Assembly: GCF_003971065.1 (NCBI RefSeq)
Contig: NZ_RYDV01000003.1
Span: forward strand, 124,001-188,000
DNA from: Candidimonas sp. SYP-B2681
GTDB taxonomy: Bacteria > Pseudomonadota > Gammaproteobacteria > Burkholderiales > Burkholderiaceae_B
Direction of reading: 5' to 3'
DNA length: 64,000 nt
Both the position numbers and the translations under genes were made by a program. Positions 9,569 to 19,741 of this stretch are shown here, in pieces; the first letter of the stretch is position 1; the number at the start of each line of letters is the position of its first letter. Under the pieces are notes generated by a model that made no database searches, was not told where the DNA came from, and worked only from the letters and a program-made list of their open reading frames with translations.

Positions 9569-10996
9569 TTAGAAATTAAGCGTGCGTTTGTCAACCGCCA
9601 GGGCGGCTTCTTTCATGGCCTCGGACAAGGTGGGATGTGCATGGCAGATCCGTGCGATGTCTTCAGCTGCACCACGGAACTCCATGATGGTCACTGCTTC
9701 GGAAATGAGCTCGGAAGCCATCGGTCCGATAATGTGCACCCCCAGAACTTCGTCGGTTTTCGCATCGGCTAGTATCTTCACGAAACCCGTTGTGTCGCCC
9801 AAAGCACGCGCCCGGCCATTCGCCATGAAGGGAAAGCTTCCCGCCTTATAGTCGCGGCCTTCAGTTTTAAGTTGCTGTTCGTTCTTGCCGACCCAGGCAA
9901 TTTCCGGCGAGGTGTAGATGACGGAAGGGATGGTGCCGAAGTTCACATGGCTGTGCTGCCCCGAAATACGCTCGGCAACCGCCACCCCTTCTTCTTCAGC
10001 CTTGTGTGCAAGCATGGGGCCCCGTACTACGTCGCCTACGGCCCATACGTTGGGCAGGTTGGTCATGCAGTCGTCGTCGACCGCAATGAAACCACGTTCG
10101 TCGAGCTTCAGGCCAACCGTTTCGACGCCCAGTCCTTCGACGTGCGGAACCCGACCAATGGAAACAATAATCTTGTCAGCCACAAGCTTTTGCTCAGCTC
10201 CGGAAGCGTCTGTATAAGGTACGGTCACCGATTTGGCAGTTGACTTCACTTCGCCGATTTTTACGCCGGTATGAATGACCAGCCCTTGTTTAGCGAAGGC
10301 CTTCTGTGCCTCTTTGGCGACTTGCTGATCCGCTACAGCCAGGAATTCTGGCATAGCTTCCAGGATGGTAACTTCTGCGCCCAAACGGCGCCATACGCTG
10401 CCCAGTTCAAGGCCAATAACGCCTGCGCCGATGACGGCAAGCTTCTTCGGCACAGCGGGGATGCGAAGCGCACCATCATTAGAGAGAACCTGCGTTTCAT
10501 CGAAGGGCAATCCGGGCAGTGCGCGTGGCGACGACCCAGTAGCGATGATCACGTGTTTGGCAACGAGGTCTTCGTCGGATGTGCCGGATACTTTGATGGA
10601 CCAGCCGCCGTCTACATAAGCTGCGAAAGAGCCAGTGCCGTGGAAGAAAGTGACTTTGTTCTTCTTGAACAGATAAAGAATGCCATCGTTGTTTTGTTTA
10701 ACGACGGTATCCTTGCGGCCGACCAAGGTATCAAGCTTGAGCTCGATGCCTTTGATCTGGATGCCGTGCTCGGCAAAGTGATGGTTGGCCTGGTCGTAGT
10801 GTTCCGAGGATTGCAACAACGCCTTGGAAGGAATGCACCCTACATTCGTGCAGGTGCCGCCGGGCGCTGGCTTGCCCTGGTCATTGCTCCAGGCATCAAT
10901 ACATGCCACGTTCATGCCAAGCTGTGCAGCGCGGATTGCTGCAATGTATCCACCGGGACCTGCCCCGATGACGACAACGTCAAATTGTTTAGCCAT
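9569..10996 (-). CDS. odhL: Dihydrolipoyl dehydrogenase (E3 of 2-oxoglutarate dehydrogenase)
   Basis: This flavoprotein reoxidises dihydrolipoamide on OdhB using NAD+. It has 475 residues, the normal length. The FAD Rossmann motif is VVVIGAGPGGYIAAIRAA. The redox disulfide is CTNVGC (Cys49 and Cys54). The NAD Rossmann motif is LAVIGAGVIGLELGS. The C-terminal catalytic dyad is HPTLSE (His454, Glu459). The gene follows odhA and odhB on the same strand. It is separated from odhB by a hairpin with an 8-base T-run, so part of its expression may come from its own promoter in 10997-11104. Confidence 0.95.
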   Translation of the reverse strand: MAKQFDVVVIGAGPGGYIAAIRAAQLGMNVACIDAWSNDQGKPAPGGTCTNVGCIPSKALLQSSEHYDQANHHFAEHGIQIKGIELKLDTLVGRKDTVVKQNNDGILYLFKKNKVTFFHGTGSFAAYVDGGWSIKVSGTSDEDLVAKHVIIATGSSPRALPGLPFDETQVLSNDGALRIPAVPKKLAVIGAGVIGLELGSVWRRLGAEVTILEAMPEFLAVADQQVAKEAQKAFAKQGLVIHTGVKIGEVKSTAKSVTVPYTDASGAEQKLVADKIIVSIGRVPHVEGLGVETVGLKLDERGFIAVDDDCMTNLPNVWAVGDVVRGPMLAHKAEEEGVAVAERISGQHSHVNFGTIPSVIYTSPEIAWVGKNEQQLKTEGRDYKAGSFPFMANGRARALGDTTGFVKILADAKTDEVLGVHIIGPMASELISEAVTIMEFRGAAEDIARICHAHPTLSEAMKEAALAVDKRTLNF

Positions 10997-11104
10997 GTTT
11001 TTCTCGATCTAGATAGTGTTGGTGCAAGCCCGGCAAACGAGCTCGCGACTCAGGGGAAGCGACGGCGCGGTGCAGGCCCGCTTCCACGACGAAAGGAGAC
11101 ACTC

Positions 11105-11152
11105 AAAAAAAACCCCGGCTAGCGTGTCCCGTTGAAAGATACGCTTGCCGGG
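11105..11152 (-). terminator. Bidirectional-looking terminator or attenuator between odhB and odhL
   Basis: Plus-strand bases 11113-11125 (CCCCGGCTAGCGT) pair with 11141-11152 with one internal mismatch. Read leftwards, the stem is followed by eight T residues (plus-strand A-run 11105-11112). Read rightwards, it is followed by GAGTTTTT. odhB ends at 11180 and odhL starts at 10996, so the element lies between two genes of one putative operon. Confidence 0.75.
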
Positions 11153-11179
11153 AGTTTTTCTACGCCGTCACCTGCATGC

Positions 11180-12388
11180 TTAGACGTCCAGCAGCAGGCG
11201 TTGTGGATCTTCGAGCGCTTCTTTGATAGCCACCAAGGCCAATACTGCTTCACGGCCATCGATAATGCGATGGTCGTAAGACATCGCCAGATAATTCATG
11301 GGACGAATCACGATCTGGCCGTTTTCGACGACTGCGCGATCTTTGGTGGCATGAATACCCAGGATAGCCGACTGAGGAGGATTGATGATAGGCGTGGACA
11401 ACATCGAGCCGAACACACCACCATTCGAAATCGAGAACGTGCCGCCGGTGAGTTCTTCAAGCGTCAGCTTGCCATCGCGTGCACGGTTGCCGAAATCGGC
11501 GATTTGTTTCTCGATGTCGGCAATCGACATTTGGTCGGCATTACGCAAGATAGGAACAACGAGACCGCGCGGGCTGCCCACCGCAATACCGATATCGAAG
11601 TAACCATGGTAAATGACGTCCTTGCCATCTACTGAAGCATTGACCACCGGGTACTTCTTCAGGGCTGCAACAGCTGCCTTGACAAAGAACGATGTGAATC
11701 CAAGCTTCACGCCGTGCTCTTTCTCGAACTGGTCTTTGTATTTTTTGCGCAGATCGAGAATGCCCTGCATATTCACTTCATTGAACGTCGTAAGAATGGC
11801 ATTGTCGGCTTGCGACTGCAGAAGACGTTCAGCAACGCGGGCACGCAAACGGCTCATGGGTACGCGCTGTTCAGGACGGCCATCGAGCGACAAGGTGGCA
11901 GGAGCGACTGGAGCAGCCGCCTTCTTGGCAGGAGCGATATTTGCGGCCAGCGCATCACCTTTGGTGATACGGCCAGCACGTCCGGAGCCTTCGACGGAAG
12001 CAGGATCAACGCCTTTTTCGGCCAGTATCTTGCCTGCGGCAGGAGACGTAACCGCCGAACCGACCGTTGCAGCAGGAGCGGCTGCGACCGATGTAGCGGC
12101 CGGCGCAGCTGCAGCGGCAGCAGGCGCCGCCGCTGCAGCTGCCTTGCCTTCGCTATCGATACGCGCGAGAACTTCACCAGCGACTACTGTACTGCCATCG
12201 CCTTTGACTATTTCCTTCAGTACGCCGGACGACGGCGCAGGAACTTCCAGGACCACTTTGTCTGTTTCCACTTCGATCAGAATCTCGTCGGCCTCGACCG
12301 CTTCACCGGGCTGCTTCTTCCAGGTAAGGAGAGTAGCTTCGGAAATCGATTCTGAAAGCTGTGGAACGAGAACATCAGTAATAGCCAT
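11180..12388 (-). CDS. odhB: 2-oxoglutarate dehydrogenase E2, dihydrolipoyllysine-residue succinyltransferase
   Basis: OdhB forms the core of the complex that makes succinyl-CoA from 2-oxoglutarate. It has 402 residues. The N-terminal lipoyl domain carries [12 protein letters not shown] with the lipoylated Lys44. An Ala-rich linker follows (about residues 83-115). The E3-binding domain is [16 protein letters not shown]. The C-terminal catalytic domain has [10 protein letters not shown] with His373 and Asp377. A single lipoyl domain and the odhA neighbour identify it as OdhB rather than the pyruvate dehydrogenase E2. It starts 30 nt after the odhA stop. Confidence 0.95.
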   Translation of the reverse strand: MAITDVLVPQLSESISEATLLTWKKQPGEAVEADEILIEVETDKVVLEVPAPSSGVLKEIVKGDGSTVVAGEVLARIDSEGKAAAAAAPAAAAAAPAATSVAAAPAATVGSAVTSPAAGKILAEKGVDPASVEGSGRAGRITKGDALAANIAPAKKAAAPVAPATLSLDGRPEQRVPMSRLRARVAERLLQSQADNAILTTFNEVNMQGILDLRKKYKDQFEKEHGVKLGFTSFFVKAAVAALKKYPVVNASVDGKDVIYHGYFDIGIAVGSPRGLVVPILRNADQMSIADIEKQIADFGNRARDGKLTLEELTGGTFSISNGGVFGSMLSTPIINPPQSAILGIHATKDRAVVENGQIVIRPMNYLAMSYDHRIIDGREAVLALVAIKEALEDPQRLLLDV

Positions 12389-12418
12389 AGTATGTATTCC
12401 GTTTTTGAAAAGTATTCG

Positions 12419-15289
12419 TTATTTGGTCAGCATGAAGCTTTTGAATTTCGGCGCCAGAGCCTGCTCGAGCAGAGCTCGTTGCTGCTCTTGGTGCTTGGCC
12501 AGATAGCCAACCGCCGGAGAAGCAGAAGCAGCACGTCCGGCGTAGCCCAGGCGCTGACCGTCGGCCATGTTCTCGTACAGATGATGCTGAATATAGAACC
12601 AGGGGCCTTGATTCTGCGGTTCGTCTTGAACCCAGACAATTTCCTTGGCATTCGTATATTTTTGCAATTCCGATTGGAACGACTTATGCGCGAATGGATA
12701 CAGCTGCTCAACGCGCAGGATGGCGACATCGGACCGGCCCGCGTCTTTGCGAGCATGCACAATATCGTAATACACCTTGCCCGAGCAGACCAGAACCCGG
12801 GTGACTGCAGCGGGATCGATGCTTTGGTCTTGCTCGCCGATAACGGGTAGGAATTGACTATTGGCAAGGTCTGACAGCGGCGACGTTGCGTCTTTGTTGC
12901 GCAGCAGTGATTTAGGCGTAAGAATAATCAGAGGCTTGCGGAACGGACGAATCATCTGGCGACGCAACACATGGAAGATTTGCGCGCCATTGGTAGGCTG
13001 GACAACCTGAATATTGTTGTCGGCGCAAAGCTGCAGGAAGCGTTCGATTCGGGCGGAAGAGTGCTCAGGGCCCTGACCTTCGTAACCGTGGGGAAGCATC
13101 ATTGTCAGGCCGCATTGACGGCCCCACTTGGCTTCGCCGGAGGTAATGAACTGGTCGATGACGACCTGCGCACCGTTTACGAAGTCGCCAAACTGCGCTT
13201 CCCAGATCGTGAGGGTGTTAGGTTCTGCCGAAGCATAGCCATATTCAAATGCCAGCACCGCTTCTTCAGATAAGACTGAGTCGATGACGGTAAAGGGCGC
13301 TTGGTTTTCCGACACATTCTGCAGGGGAATATACGTACCGTCGTTCCAACGTTCGCGTTTCTGGTCATGAAGAACGGCGTGACGGTGGGTAAACGTGCCG
13401 CGCCCGGAATCCTGGCCGGTAATACGAATGGCATAGCCGCTGGCGACCAGGGTAGCAAAGGCAAGATGCTCGCCCATGCCCCAATCGACATTCTGCTCGC
13501 CCCTTGCCATATTACGGCGGTCATTCAACAGTTTGTTGACCAGCGAATGGACGGTGAAGCTTTCGGGAACCGTAGTGAGCTTTTCGCCGATGCGGGTAAG
13601 GTCGGCGATTGGAACGCCAGTGTCGGCCTGATCGGTCCATTTGGCCCCCAGGAACGACGACCAGTCAGTTGCGTATTTGTTCTTGTAATCGGTCAGTACC
13701 GGCTCAACGGTGCGTTGACCGTCTTCCATGAGCTGACGGTAGTCTTTTACCAATTGGTCGCATTCAGCTTCCGTAAGGACGCCCTGAGTTACCAGCTTGT
13801 CGGCGTAAACTTTACGTGTGCCGGGGTGCTTGCCGATGCTTTTGTACATAAGCGGCTGGGTAAGCGAAGGGGTGTCTTGTTCGTTGTGCCCGAGTTTGCG
13901 AAAGCAGACGATATCGACCACAACGTCGTGATGGAACTGCATGCGATAGTCGAGTGCAAGCTGCGTAACGTAGACGACAGCTTCCGGATCGTCGCCGTTA
14001 ACGTGAAAAACAGGTGCTTCGATCATTTTGACGACGTCGGTGCAATACAACGTGGAGCGTGTATCGCGCGGATCGGAAGTCGTAAAGCCGATCTGATTGT
14101 TGATAACGATGTGCAGCGTACCGCCTGTACCATAGCCACGCGTTTGCGCAAGGTTCAGGGTTTCCATGACGACGCCCTGGCCTGCAAAGGCGGCGTCGCC
14201 GTGAACCAGCACCGGTAACACTTGGGCACCAACGCTATCGCCGCGGCGGTCCTGGCGAGCGCGCACACTGCCTTCAACCACCGGGTTGACGATTTCGAGG
14301 TGCGACGGATTGAATGCCAAGGACAAATGCACAGGACCGCCACGAGTGGACAAGTCGCTTGAAAAGCCATTGTGGTATTTAACGTCCCCGTCGGTCAGGC
14401 CTTCAGCGTGCTTACCTTCGAATTCAGCGAACAAATCGCCCGGCATCTTACCCATGATGTTTACGAGCATGTTCAGGCGGCCGCGGTGAGCCATGCCCAC
14501 TACGATTTCCTGGACCCCGTTGTCGCCGGCATGGCCGACGACTTCATCCATGGATGCAATAAAACTTTCGCCGCCTTCAAGCGAGAAGCGCTTTTGGCCC
14601 ACATACTTGGTATGCAGGAAGCGCTCTAGGCCTTCGGCCTCGGTAACTTGCTGAAGAATGTGACGTTTGCGATCGGTGGAAAATGAAGGCACACCGAGCG
14701 TGGATTCCAGGCGTTCCTGAATCCAACGCTTGGCCGTCGGGTCGGAAATGTGCATGAATTCGGCACCGACGCTGCGGCAATACGTATCGCGCAAGGCCTT
14801 GAGCATGTCGCGCATGGTCATGGTGTCGGCTTTGGTGAAATACGTATTGGTAGCCGAATAGACCTGATCGAGATCGGCTTCGGTCAAGCCATAGAAGCTG
14901 GGATCGAGCTCGGGGATGACCGGGCGATCCTGGCGCTTCAAGGGATCGAGTTCGGCGAAGCGCGACCCTAGCGACCGATATGCGGCAATAATCGACTGAA
15001 CATAGACTTGCTTGCCAGCGACAGTAAGGTCGGGCTGCTGTGCGCGGGCTACAAATTCGTTTGATTTTGCCCGCTGTGCGAAGGATTCTATGATGGGGGC
15101 GTGAGCCTGGTCGCGAGTTACTTCGCGGCCGTCTGTGGCAGGCAGATGCTGCAGCTGATCGAAATAATCGCGCCACTGATCTGAAACGGACCCTGGATTG
15201 TCGAGATAGGATTCATATAAATCCTCGACATAAGGGGCGTTGCTACCAAACAGGTAAGAATTGGTTAAAAGTTCTATTTCCGATGACAT
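12419..15289 (-). CDS. odhA: 2-oxoglutarate dehydrogenase E1 component
   Basis: OdhA is the thiamine-diphosphate-dependent decarboxylase of the 2-oxoglutarate dehydrogenase complex. It has 956 residues; E. coli SucA has 933. The N-terminal E1 motif NSYLFGSNAPYVEDLYESYL is present. The catalytic core includes GMAHRGRLNMLVN, the ThDP/Mg motif GDAAFAGQGVV and NNQIGFTTSDPRDTRST. The C-terminal transketolase-like part includes GQDSGRGTFTHRHAVLHDQ and EAQFGDFVNGAQVVIDQF. It is the first gene of the leftward odhA-odhB-odhL set. Its promoter must lie in the 453-nt divergent region shared with maeB. Confidence 0.96.
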   Translation of the reverse strand: MSSEIELLTNSYLFGSNAPYVEDLYESYLDNPGSVSDQWRDYFDQLQHLPATDGREVTRDQAHAPIIESFAQRAKSNEFVARAQQPDLTVAGKQVYVQSIIAAYRSLGSRFAELDPLKRQDRPVIPELDPSFYGLTEADLDQVYSATNTYFTKADTMTMRDMLKALRDTYCRSVGAEFMHISDPTAKRWIQERLESTLGVPSFSTDRKRHILQQVTEAEGLERFLHTKYVGQKRFSLEGGESFIASMDEVVGHAGDNGVQEIVVGMAHRGRLNMLVNIMGKMPGDLFAEFEGKHAEGLTDGDVKYHNGFSSDLSTRGGPVHLSLAFNPSHLEIVNPVVEGSVRARQDRRGDSVGAQVLPVLVHGDAAFAGQGVVMETLNLAQTRGYGTGGTLHIVINNQIGFTTSDPRDTRSTLYCTDVVKMIEAPVFHVNGDDPEAVVYVTQLALDYRMQFHHDVVVDIVCFRKLGHNEQDTPSLTQPLMYKSIGKHPGTRKVYADKLVTQGVLTEAECDQLVKDYRQLMEDGQRTVEPVLTDYKNKYATDWSSFLGAKWTDQADTGVPIADLTRIGEKLTTVPESFTVHSLVNKLLNDRRNMARGEQNVDWGMGEHLAFATLVASGYAIRITGQDSGRGTFTHRHAVLHDQKRERWNDGTYIPLQNVSENQAPFTVIDSVLSEEAVLAFEYGYASAEPNTLTIWEAQFGDFVNGAQVVIDQFITSGEAKWGRQCGLTMMLPHGYEGQGPEHSSARIERFLQLCADNNIQVVQPTNGAQIFHVLRRQMIRPFRKPLIILTPKSLLRNKDATSPLSDLANSQFLPVIGEQDQSIDPAAVTRVLVCSGKVYYDIVHARKDAGRSDVAILRVEQLYPFAHKSFQSELQKYTNAKEIVWVQDEPQNQGPWFYIQHHLYENMADGQRLGYAGRAASASPAVGYLAKHQEQQRALLEQALAPKFKSFMLTK

Positions 15290-15742
15290 ATATGCGCTTC
15301 ACCTATCCGAGTGTCTCACTCGTTATGATGCAGGGAACAACCTTCCGCGACACGGCCAGACCGGTTAGCGGATAGCGGGGCAGAAGGCAACGTACGACGC
15401 CTTGATAAGCCGTATTGTTACTAGTATACCCGTGAAGCAAGGGGGGGCAAACTCAAGCTGGACAAATGCAGGCCAAAAGCCGGAAAGCGTTGGCATTAAC
15501 AAACAATTTACACTTAGCTAATTCTTATACGACGTCTGAGCGGCTCTTATGACAAAATTTTCTCGCAGCTTTTTCTTTCTTGCGTTATGAAGATAGGGTG
15601 CATGAGGGATTTCGAGTCGTACTACACTAGCGCTTCGAGATTGCCCAAGCAAAAAAAACGGCGTTCGTCTATACAATAAGTAGACATCACAACCACAGAA
15701 TTAACGTAATTTTATTCTTTCAGCTATTCAGGAGTTTCCTTA
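15290..15742. promoter_or_regulatory. Divergent odhA/maeB control region
   Basis: This 453-nt stretch has no credible gene. It must hold the odhA promoter (leftward) and the maeB promoter (rightward). A leftward TATACT lies at 15428-15423 with only a weak -35. On the maeB side an inverted repeat, GTCTA (15667-15671) and TAGAC (15681-15685), encloses TACAAT (15672-15677), a possible -10. The maeB ribosome site GGAG is near 15730. No promoter is convincing by consensus. Confidence 0.45.
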
Positions 15743-18040
15743 ATGGATTCCAACAACGATCTCGCCAAGCTTGCCCTGGACTACCATGCTTATCCGGTTC
15801 CAGGAAAGATTTCCGTTATGCCCACGAAGCCCCTGGCCAACCAGGACGACCTGTCGCTTGCCTATTCGCCCGGTGTGGCATTCGCTTGCATGAGCATCCA
15901 TGCCGAAGGTGAAGACGCCGCAGCGAAATACACGTCTCGTTCCAACCTGGTCGGAGTCATCACTAACGGTACGGCCGTACTTGGGTTAGGCAATATCGGC
16001 CCCCTGGCCGCCAAGCCCGTGATGGAAGGCAAAGGTTGCTTGTTCAAGAAATTTGCCGGAATCGACGTATTCGATATTGAACTTGATGAAACGGACCCCG
16101 ATAAGCTGGTAGACATTATCGCAGCGCTTGAGCCCACCCTCGGAGGCGTCAATCTCGAGGATATCAAAGCGCCTGAGTGCTTTTATATCGAACGTAAACT
16201 GCGCGAACGCATGAAGATCCCCGTGTTTCACGATGATCAGCACGGTACCGCGATCATTTCTTCGGCAGCAATCATCAACGGCCTGAAGGTGGTTAACAAA
16301 AAAATCGAGGACGTTAAGCTGGTGTGCTCGGGTGCAGGCGCAGCCGCAATTGCCTGTCTGAATCTACTCGTTAACCTGGGCGTACGCTTATCCAATATTT
16401 ATGTGGTGGATTCGCGTGGCGTGATCTGGAAGGGCCGCGAAGAGAACATGGAGCCCAATAAAGCGCGCTACGCTCAAGAGACCGATGCGCGAACATTGGC
16501 AGACGCCTGTGTCGACGCCGACGTTTTCCTGGGTTGTTCGGCTCCGGGTGTATTGACGCCTGACATGATGAAAACCATGGGTCCGCAGCCGCTTATCCTG
16601 GCGCTGGCGAACCCCGAGCCGGAAATCCGCCCTGAGGTAGCGAAGGCCGCCCGCCCCGACTGCATCGTTGCCACCGGACGTTCCGACTATCCTAACCAGG
16701 TCAATAACGTTTTGTGCTTTCCCTTCATTTTCCGCGGCGCGATGGATGTCGGCGCTACGGTCATCAATGAAGAAATGAAACTGGCCTGCGTCAAGGCAAT
16801 AGCGGAACTGGCTGAGGCTGAACAAAACGATGAAGTGGCCATGGCTTATGCGGGCCAAGAACTCACTTTCGGCCCCAATTACATTATCCCGAAACCGTTC
16901 GACCCCCGCTTGATCGTCAAAATCGCGCCAGCGGTGGCCCAGGCGGCGATGGACTCGGGCGTGGCAAGGCGCCCGATCGAGGACATTGAAGCCTACCGGC
17001 AAAAGCTGATGAGCCTGGTGTATCACACTGGCCAGTTGATGCGCCCTCTTTTCATGCAGGCAAAGAGCGCCCCGAAGCGGGTCATTTATGCCGATGGCGA
17101 AGACGAACGCGTACTGCGTGCCGTGCAAACCGTGGTCGACGAAAAGCTGGCGTATCCCATACTTGTCGGCCGCCCTTCTGTCATCGAAATGCGCATCAAT
17201 AAATTCGGTCTGCGCCTTACTGTCGACCAGGATTTCGAGATCGTTAATCCCGAAGAAGACCACCGTTTCAATGAAACCTGGAACGCTTATTACAAGCTGA
17301 AGGGCCGCGACGGCGTCACTCCCGATATTGCCAAGGCAATGGTTCGCAAACATAACTCGCTAATTGCTGCACTATTGCTTCAGCGCGGCGATGCGGACGC
17401 CATGCTGTGCGGTGTTGCAAGCCGTTTTGATAACCAGCTAAAGTACGTGCAAGAAGTGATAGGCATGAAACCGGGCGTTGAAACTTATGCCGCCATGAAC
17501 GTCCTGATGCTTCCGACCCAGACCCTGTTTATCTGCGATACCCACGTAAACGAGAATCCGACCGCCGAGCAAATCGCCGACATGACCATCCAGGCTGCCG
17601 AGGAAATCCTGCGTTTTGGCGTGATTCCGAAGGTGGCTTTGTTGTCGCACTCCAATTTCGGTAGCCGCCCTTCCGAATCGGCACGCAAAATGGCCGAAGC
17701 GCGCCGACTTATTTCCGAACGCGCGCCTGCGTTGGAAGTCGACGGCGAAATGCATGCCGACTCTGCCTTATCGGAAACGATACGCCTTAAGGCATTTCCC
17801 GACTCCACACTGCGGGGGCCCGCCAACTTGTTGATAACCCCCAACCTGGACACGGGGAACATTACCTACAACATGCTGAAAATGACGGGCAGCAATGGCG
17901 TGACCATGGGCCCTGTTCTGCTGGGCGCGGCACGTCCGGTACACATTTTGACCACCAGCTCGACGGTGCGTCGCATTGTGAACATGACCGCCTTGGCTGT
18001 TGTCGACGCCCAGCAAGAAGCAGGACAGGTACAGCTATAA
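15743..18040 (+). CDS. maeB: NADP-dependent malic enzyme with phosphotransacetylase-like C-terminal domain
   Basis: The enzyme oxidatively decarboxylates malate to pyruvate with NADP. It has 765 residues, typical of the MaeB type. The N-terminal malic-enzyme domain (about 1-430) holds [23 protein letters not shown] and the nucleotide-binding [16 protein letters not shown]. The C-terminal domain (about 440-760) resembles phosphate acetyltransferase ([15 protein letters not shown]). In this family that domain is thought to be regulatory and mediates acetyl-CoA inhibition. The gene faces gltA, and a strong shared terminator separates them. Confidence 0.95.
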   Translation: MDSNNDLAKLALDYHAYPVPGKISVMPTKPLANQDDLSLAYSPGVAFACMSIHAEGEDAAAKYTSRSNLVGVITNGTAVLGLGNIGPLAAKPVMEGKGCLFKKFAGIDVFDIELDETDPDKLVDIIAALEPTLGGVNLEDIKAPECFYIERKLRERMKIPVFHDDQHGTAIISSAAIINGLKVVNKKIEDVKLVCSGAGAAAIACLNLLVNLGVRLSNIYVVDSRGVIWKGREENMEPNKARYAQETDARTLADACVDADVFLGCSAPGVLTPDMMKTMGPQPLILALANPEPEIRPEVAKAARPDCIVATGRSDYPNQVNNVLCFPFIFRGAMDVGATVINEEMKLACVKAIAELAEAEQNDEVAMAYAGQELTFGPNYIIPKPFDPRLIVKIAPAVAQAAMDSGVARRPIEDIEAYRQKLMSLVYHTGQLMRPLFMQAKSAPKRVIYADGEDERVLRAVQTVVDEKLAYPILVGRPSVIEMRINKFGLRLTVDQDFEIVNPEEDHRFNETWNAYYKLKGRDGVTPDIAKAMVRKHNSLIAALLLQRGDADAMLCGVASRFDNQLKYVQEVIGMKPGVETYAAMNVLMLPTQTLFICDTHVNENPTAEQIADMTIQAAEEILRFGVIPKVALLSHSNFGSRPSESARKMAEARRLISERAPALEVDGEMHADSALSETIRLKAFPDSTLRGPANLLITPNLDTGNITYNMLKMTGSNGVTMGPVLLGAARPVHILTTSSTVRRIVNMTALAVVDAQQEAGQVQL

Positions 18041-18072
18041 CGTAAGCAGCTTTAAAAGAACATACGGGCAGT

Positions 18073-18112
18073 AAAAAGGGGCATCCAGATATCTGGATGC
18101 CCCATTTTTTTT
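18073..18112. terminator. Bidirectional terminator between maeB and gltA
   Basis: This is a perfect 26-nt palindrome at 18078-18103, with arm GGGGCATCCAGAT. A T-run follows it (18105-18112) and an A-run precedes it (18073-18077). It can therefore end transcription of both convergent genes. Confidence 0.9.
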
Positions 18113-18140
18113 ACTCGACTACTTTCTTGTACCCGTCAGG

Positions 18141-19451
18141 CTAGACCCGATCTGCCGGTAGGTCACGCGTGACCGAACCCGTGTACAACTGGCGTGGGCG
18201 GCCGATTTTGTAGTCAGGATCGGAAAGCATTTCATTCCATTGAGCGATCCAACCGACGGTACGAGCCAATGCAAAAATGGCGGTAAACAAGGAAGTGGGA
18301 ATGCCGATGGCGCGCTGCACGATGCCGGAGTAGAAGTCGACATTCGGGTAAAGCTTGCGCTCTACGAAATACGGATCTTCAAGAGCGATGCGCTCCAGTT
18401 CCATTGCAAGCTTGAACAAGGGGTCGTTTTCCAGACCCAAAGCTGAAAGAACTTCTTTGCAGGTTTCTTGCATGAGCTTGGCGCGCGGGTCGTAGTTCTT
18501 GTAGACGCGGTGACCAAAACCCATCAGGCGCACGCCCGAATTCTTGTCCTTGACCTTCTCCATGAACTCGCCGACTTTCTCGATGCCGCCGTTGGCCTGG
18601 AGTTCTTCGAGCATTTGCAGGCAAGCTTCGTTGGCACCGCCATGAGCAGGCCCCCACAAGCACGCAACACCGGCGGCAATCGCAGCAAAAGGGTTAGTTC
18701 CCGACGATCCGCAGAGACGCACCGTAGAGGTCGACGCATTTTGTTCGTGATCTGCATGCAAGATGAAGATGCGATCAAGGGCGCGTTCAACCACTTCGTT
18801 GACCTTGTACTCTTCGCAAGGCGTGGCAAACATCATGCGCAGGAAGTTGCCCGTGTAGGACAAGTCGTTCTGCGGATAAATATACGGCTGGCCCTGCGAA
18901 TACTTGTACGCCATGGCAACCAGGGTTGGCATTTTTGCGATCAGGCGAATTGCCGACACATGGCGGTGGTACGGGTTAGTGATGTCAGTGGAATCGTGAT
19001 AAAACGCCGACAATGCGCCGACCAGGCCGGTCAGTACCGCCATGGGATGTGCATCACGACGGAACCCGCGTAAAAAGAAGTGCAACTGCTCGTTGACCAT
19101 CGTGTGATGCGTAACGAGCGAATCGAATTCGGATTTTTCCGTACCGGTAGGCAGATCGCCATTCAGAATCAGGTAGCAGATATCCATGAAATCGCACTTT
19201 TGTGCGAGCTGGTCTATAGGATAGCCGCGATACAACAATTCGCCTTTATCGCCATCGATGTAAGTAATAGCGGATTCGCACGAAGCAGTGGCCATGAAGC
19301 CCGGATCATAGGTAAACATACCTGTCTGACCGTACAGCTTGCGAATATCGATTACTTCAGGACCGACGGTTCCCTCATAGACCGGGAATTCGATCGGTGC
19401 ACTGCCATCGGAAAATGACAGTGTGGCTTTCTTATCTGACAATTGCATCAC
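18141..19451 (-). CDS. gltA: Citrate synthase (type II, hexameric)
   Basis: The enzyme condenses oxaloacetate and acetyl-CoA to citrate. It has 436 residues, as usual for the NADH-sensitive Gram-negative type II form. The N-terminal beta-rich extension is present ([22 protein letters not shown]). Active-site motifs are [30 protein letters not shown] and [15 protein letters not shown]. The gene is last in the leftward sdhCDAB-sdhE-gltA run, 15 nt after sdhE. The second citrate-synthase-like gene in this window (26324-27490) is prpC. Confidence 0.95.
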   Translation of the reverse strand: MMQLSDKKATLSFSDGSAPIEFPVYEGTVGPEVIDIRKLYGQTGMFTYDPGFMATASCESAITYIDGDKGELLYRGYPIDQLAQKCDFMDICYLILNGDLPTGTEKSEFDSLVTHHTMVNEQLHFFLRGFRRDAHPMAVLTGLVGALSAFYHDSTDITNPYHRHVSAIRLIAKMPTLVAMAYKYSQGQPYIYPQNDLSYTGNFLRMMFATPCEEYKVNEVVERALDRIFILHADHEQNASTSTVRLCGSSGTNPFAAIAAGVACLWGPAHGGANEACLQMLEELQANGGIEKVGEFMEKVKDKNSGVRLMGFGHRVYKNYDPRAKLMQETCKEVLSALGLENDPLFKLAMELERIALEDPYFVERKLYPNVDFYSGIVQRAIGIPTSLFTAIFALARTVGWIAQWNEMLSDPDYKIGRPRQLYTGSVTRDLPADRV

Positions 19452-19466
19452 ATTTTTCCTTAAAAT

Positions 19467-19727
19467 TTAGAGCTTCTGCATTTGCGTGACCAGACGACGA
19501 ATATCGGACGTGTCATATACGCCACCCAATTCTTCGCGACCAAGCAATACATCAAGCAATTCGTTGTCGTCCATCTCGAACAGTAAGGTCAAGGCGGTTA
19601 CATCGATATCGGTTAGTTCAGCTTCATATTGATCTAAAAATTTCGTAATGATCAGATCATTTTCCAGCAAACCCCGACGCGCCCGCCACCGAAGGCGGGC
19701 GCGCTCTAGTTCTGACAACGTTCTCAT
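19467..19727 (-). CDS. sdhE: FAD assembly factor SdhE (CptB/YgfY)
   Basis: This small protein promotes covalent attachment of FAD to SdhA. It has 86 residues, the family length. The conserved RGxxE motif appears as RRGLLENDLI near residues 18-27. The acidic helix EAELTDIDVTALTLLFEMDDNELLDVL is typical, given here only as its position, residues about 35-60. It lies between sdhB and gltA in the same operon, which supports the call. Confidence 0.92.
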   Translation of the reverse strand: MRTLSELERARLRWRARRGLLENDLIITKFLDQYEAELTDIDVTALTLLFEMDDNELLDVLLGREELGGVYDTSDIRRLVTQMQKL

Positions 19728-19741
19728 CGGTTATCCAAACC

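Noticed and set aside
10271-11122. Open frame of 283 codons opposite odhL
   Set aside because: It runs over the odhL gene and the odhB-odhL terminator; no domain was seen.
11613-12506. Ala/Ser-rich frame of 297 codons opposite odhB
   Set aside because: It mirrors the Ala-rich linker and lipoyl domain of odhB; low complexity and no homology visible.
13301-14218. Open frame of 305 codons opposite odhA
   Set aside because: It is a shadow of the odhA reading frame, with unlikely composition and no recognisable motif.
16388-17353. Long antisense open frame (321 codons) inside maeB
   Set aside because: It lies fully opposite a well-supported malic enzyme gene, has no family resemblance and arises from codon bias of the real gene.
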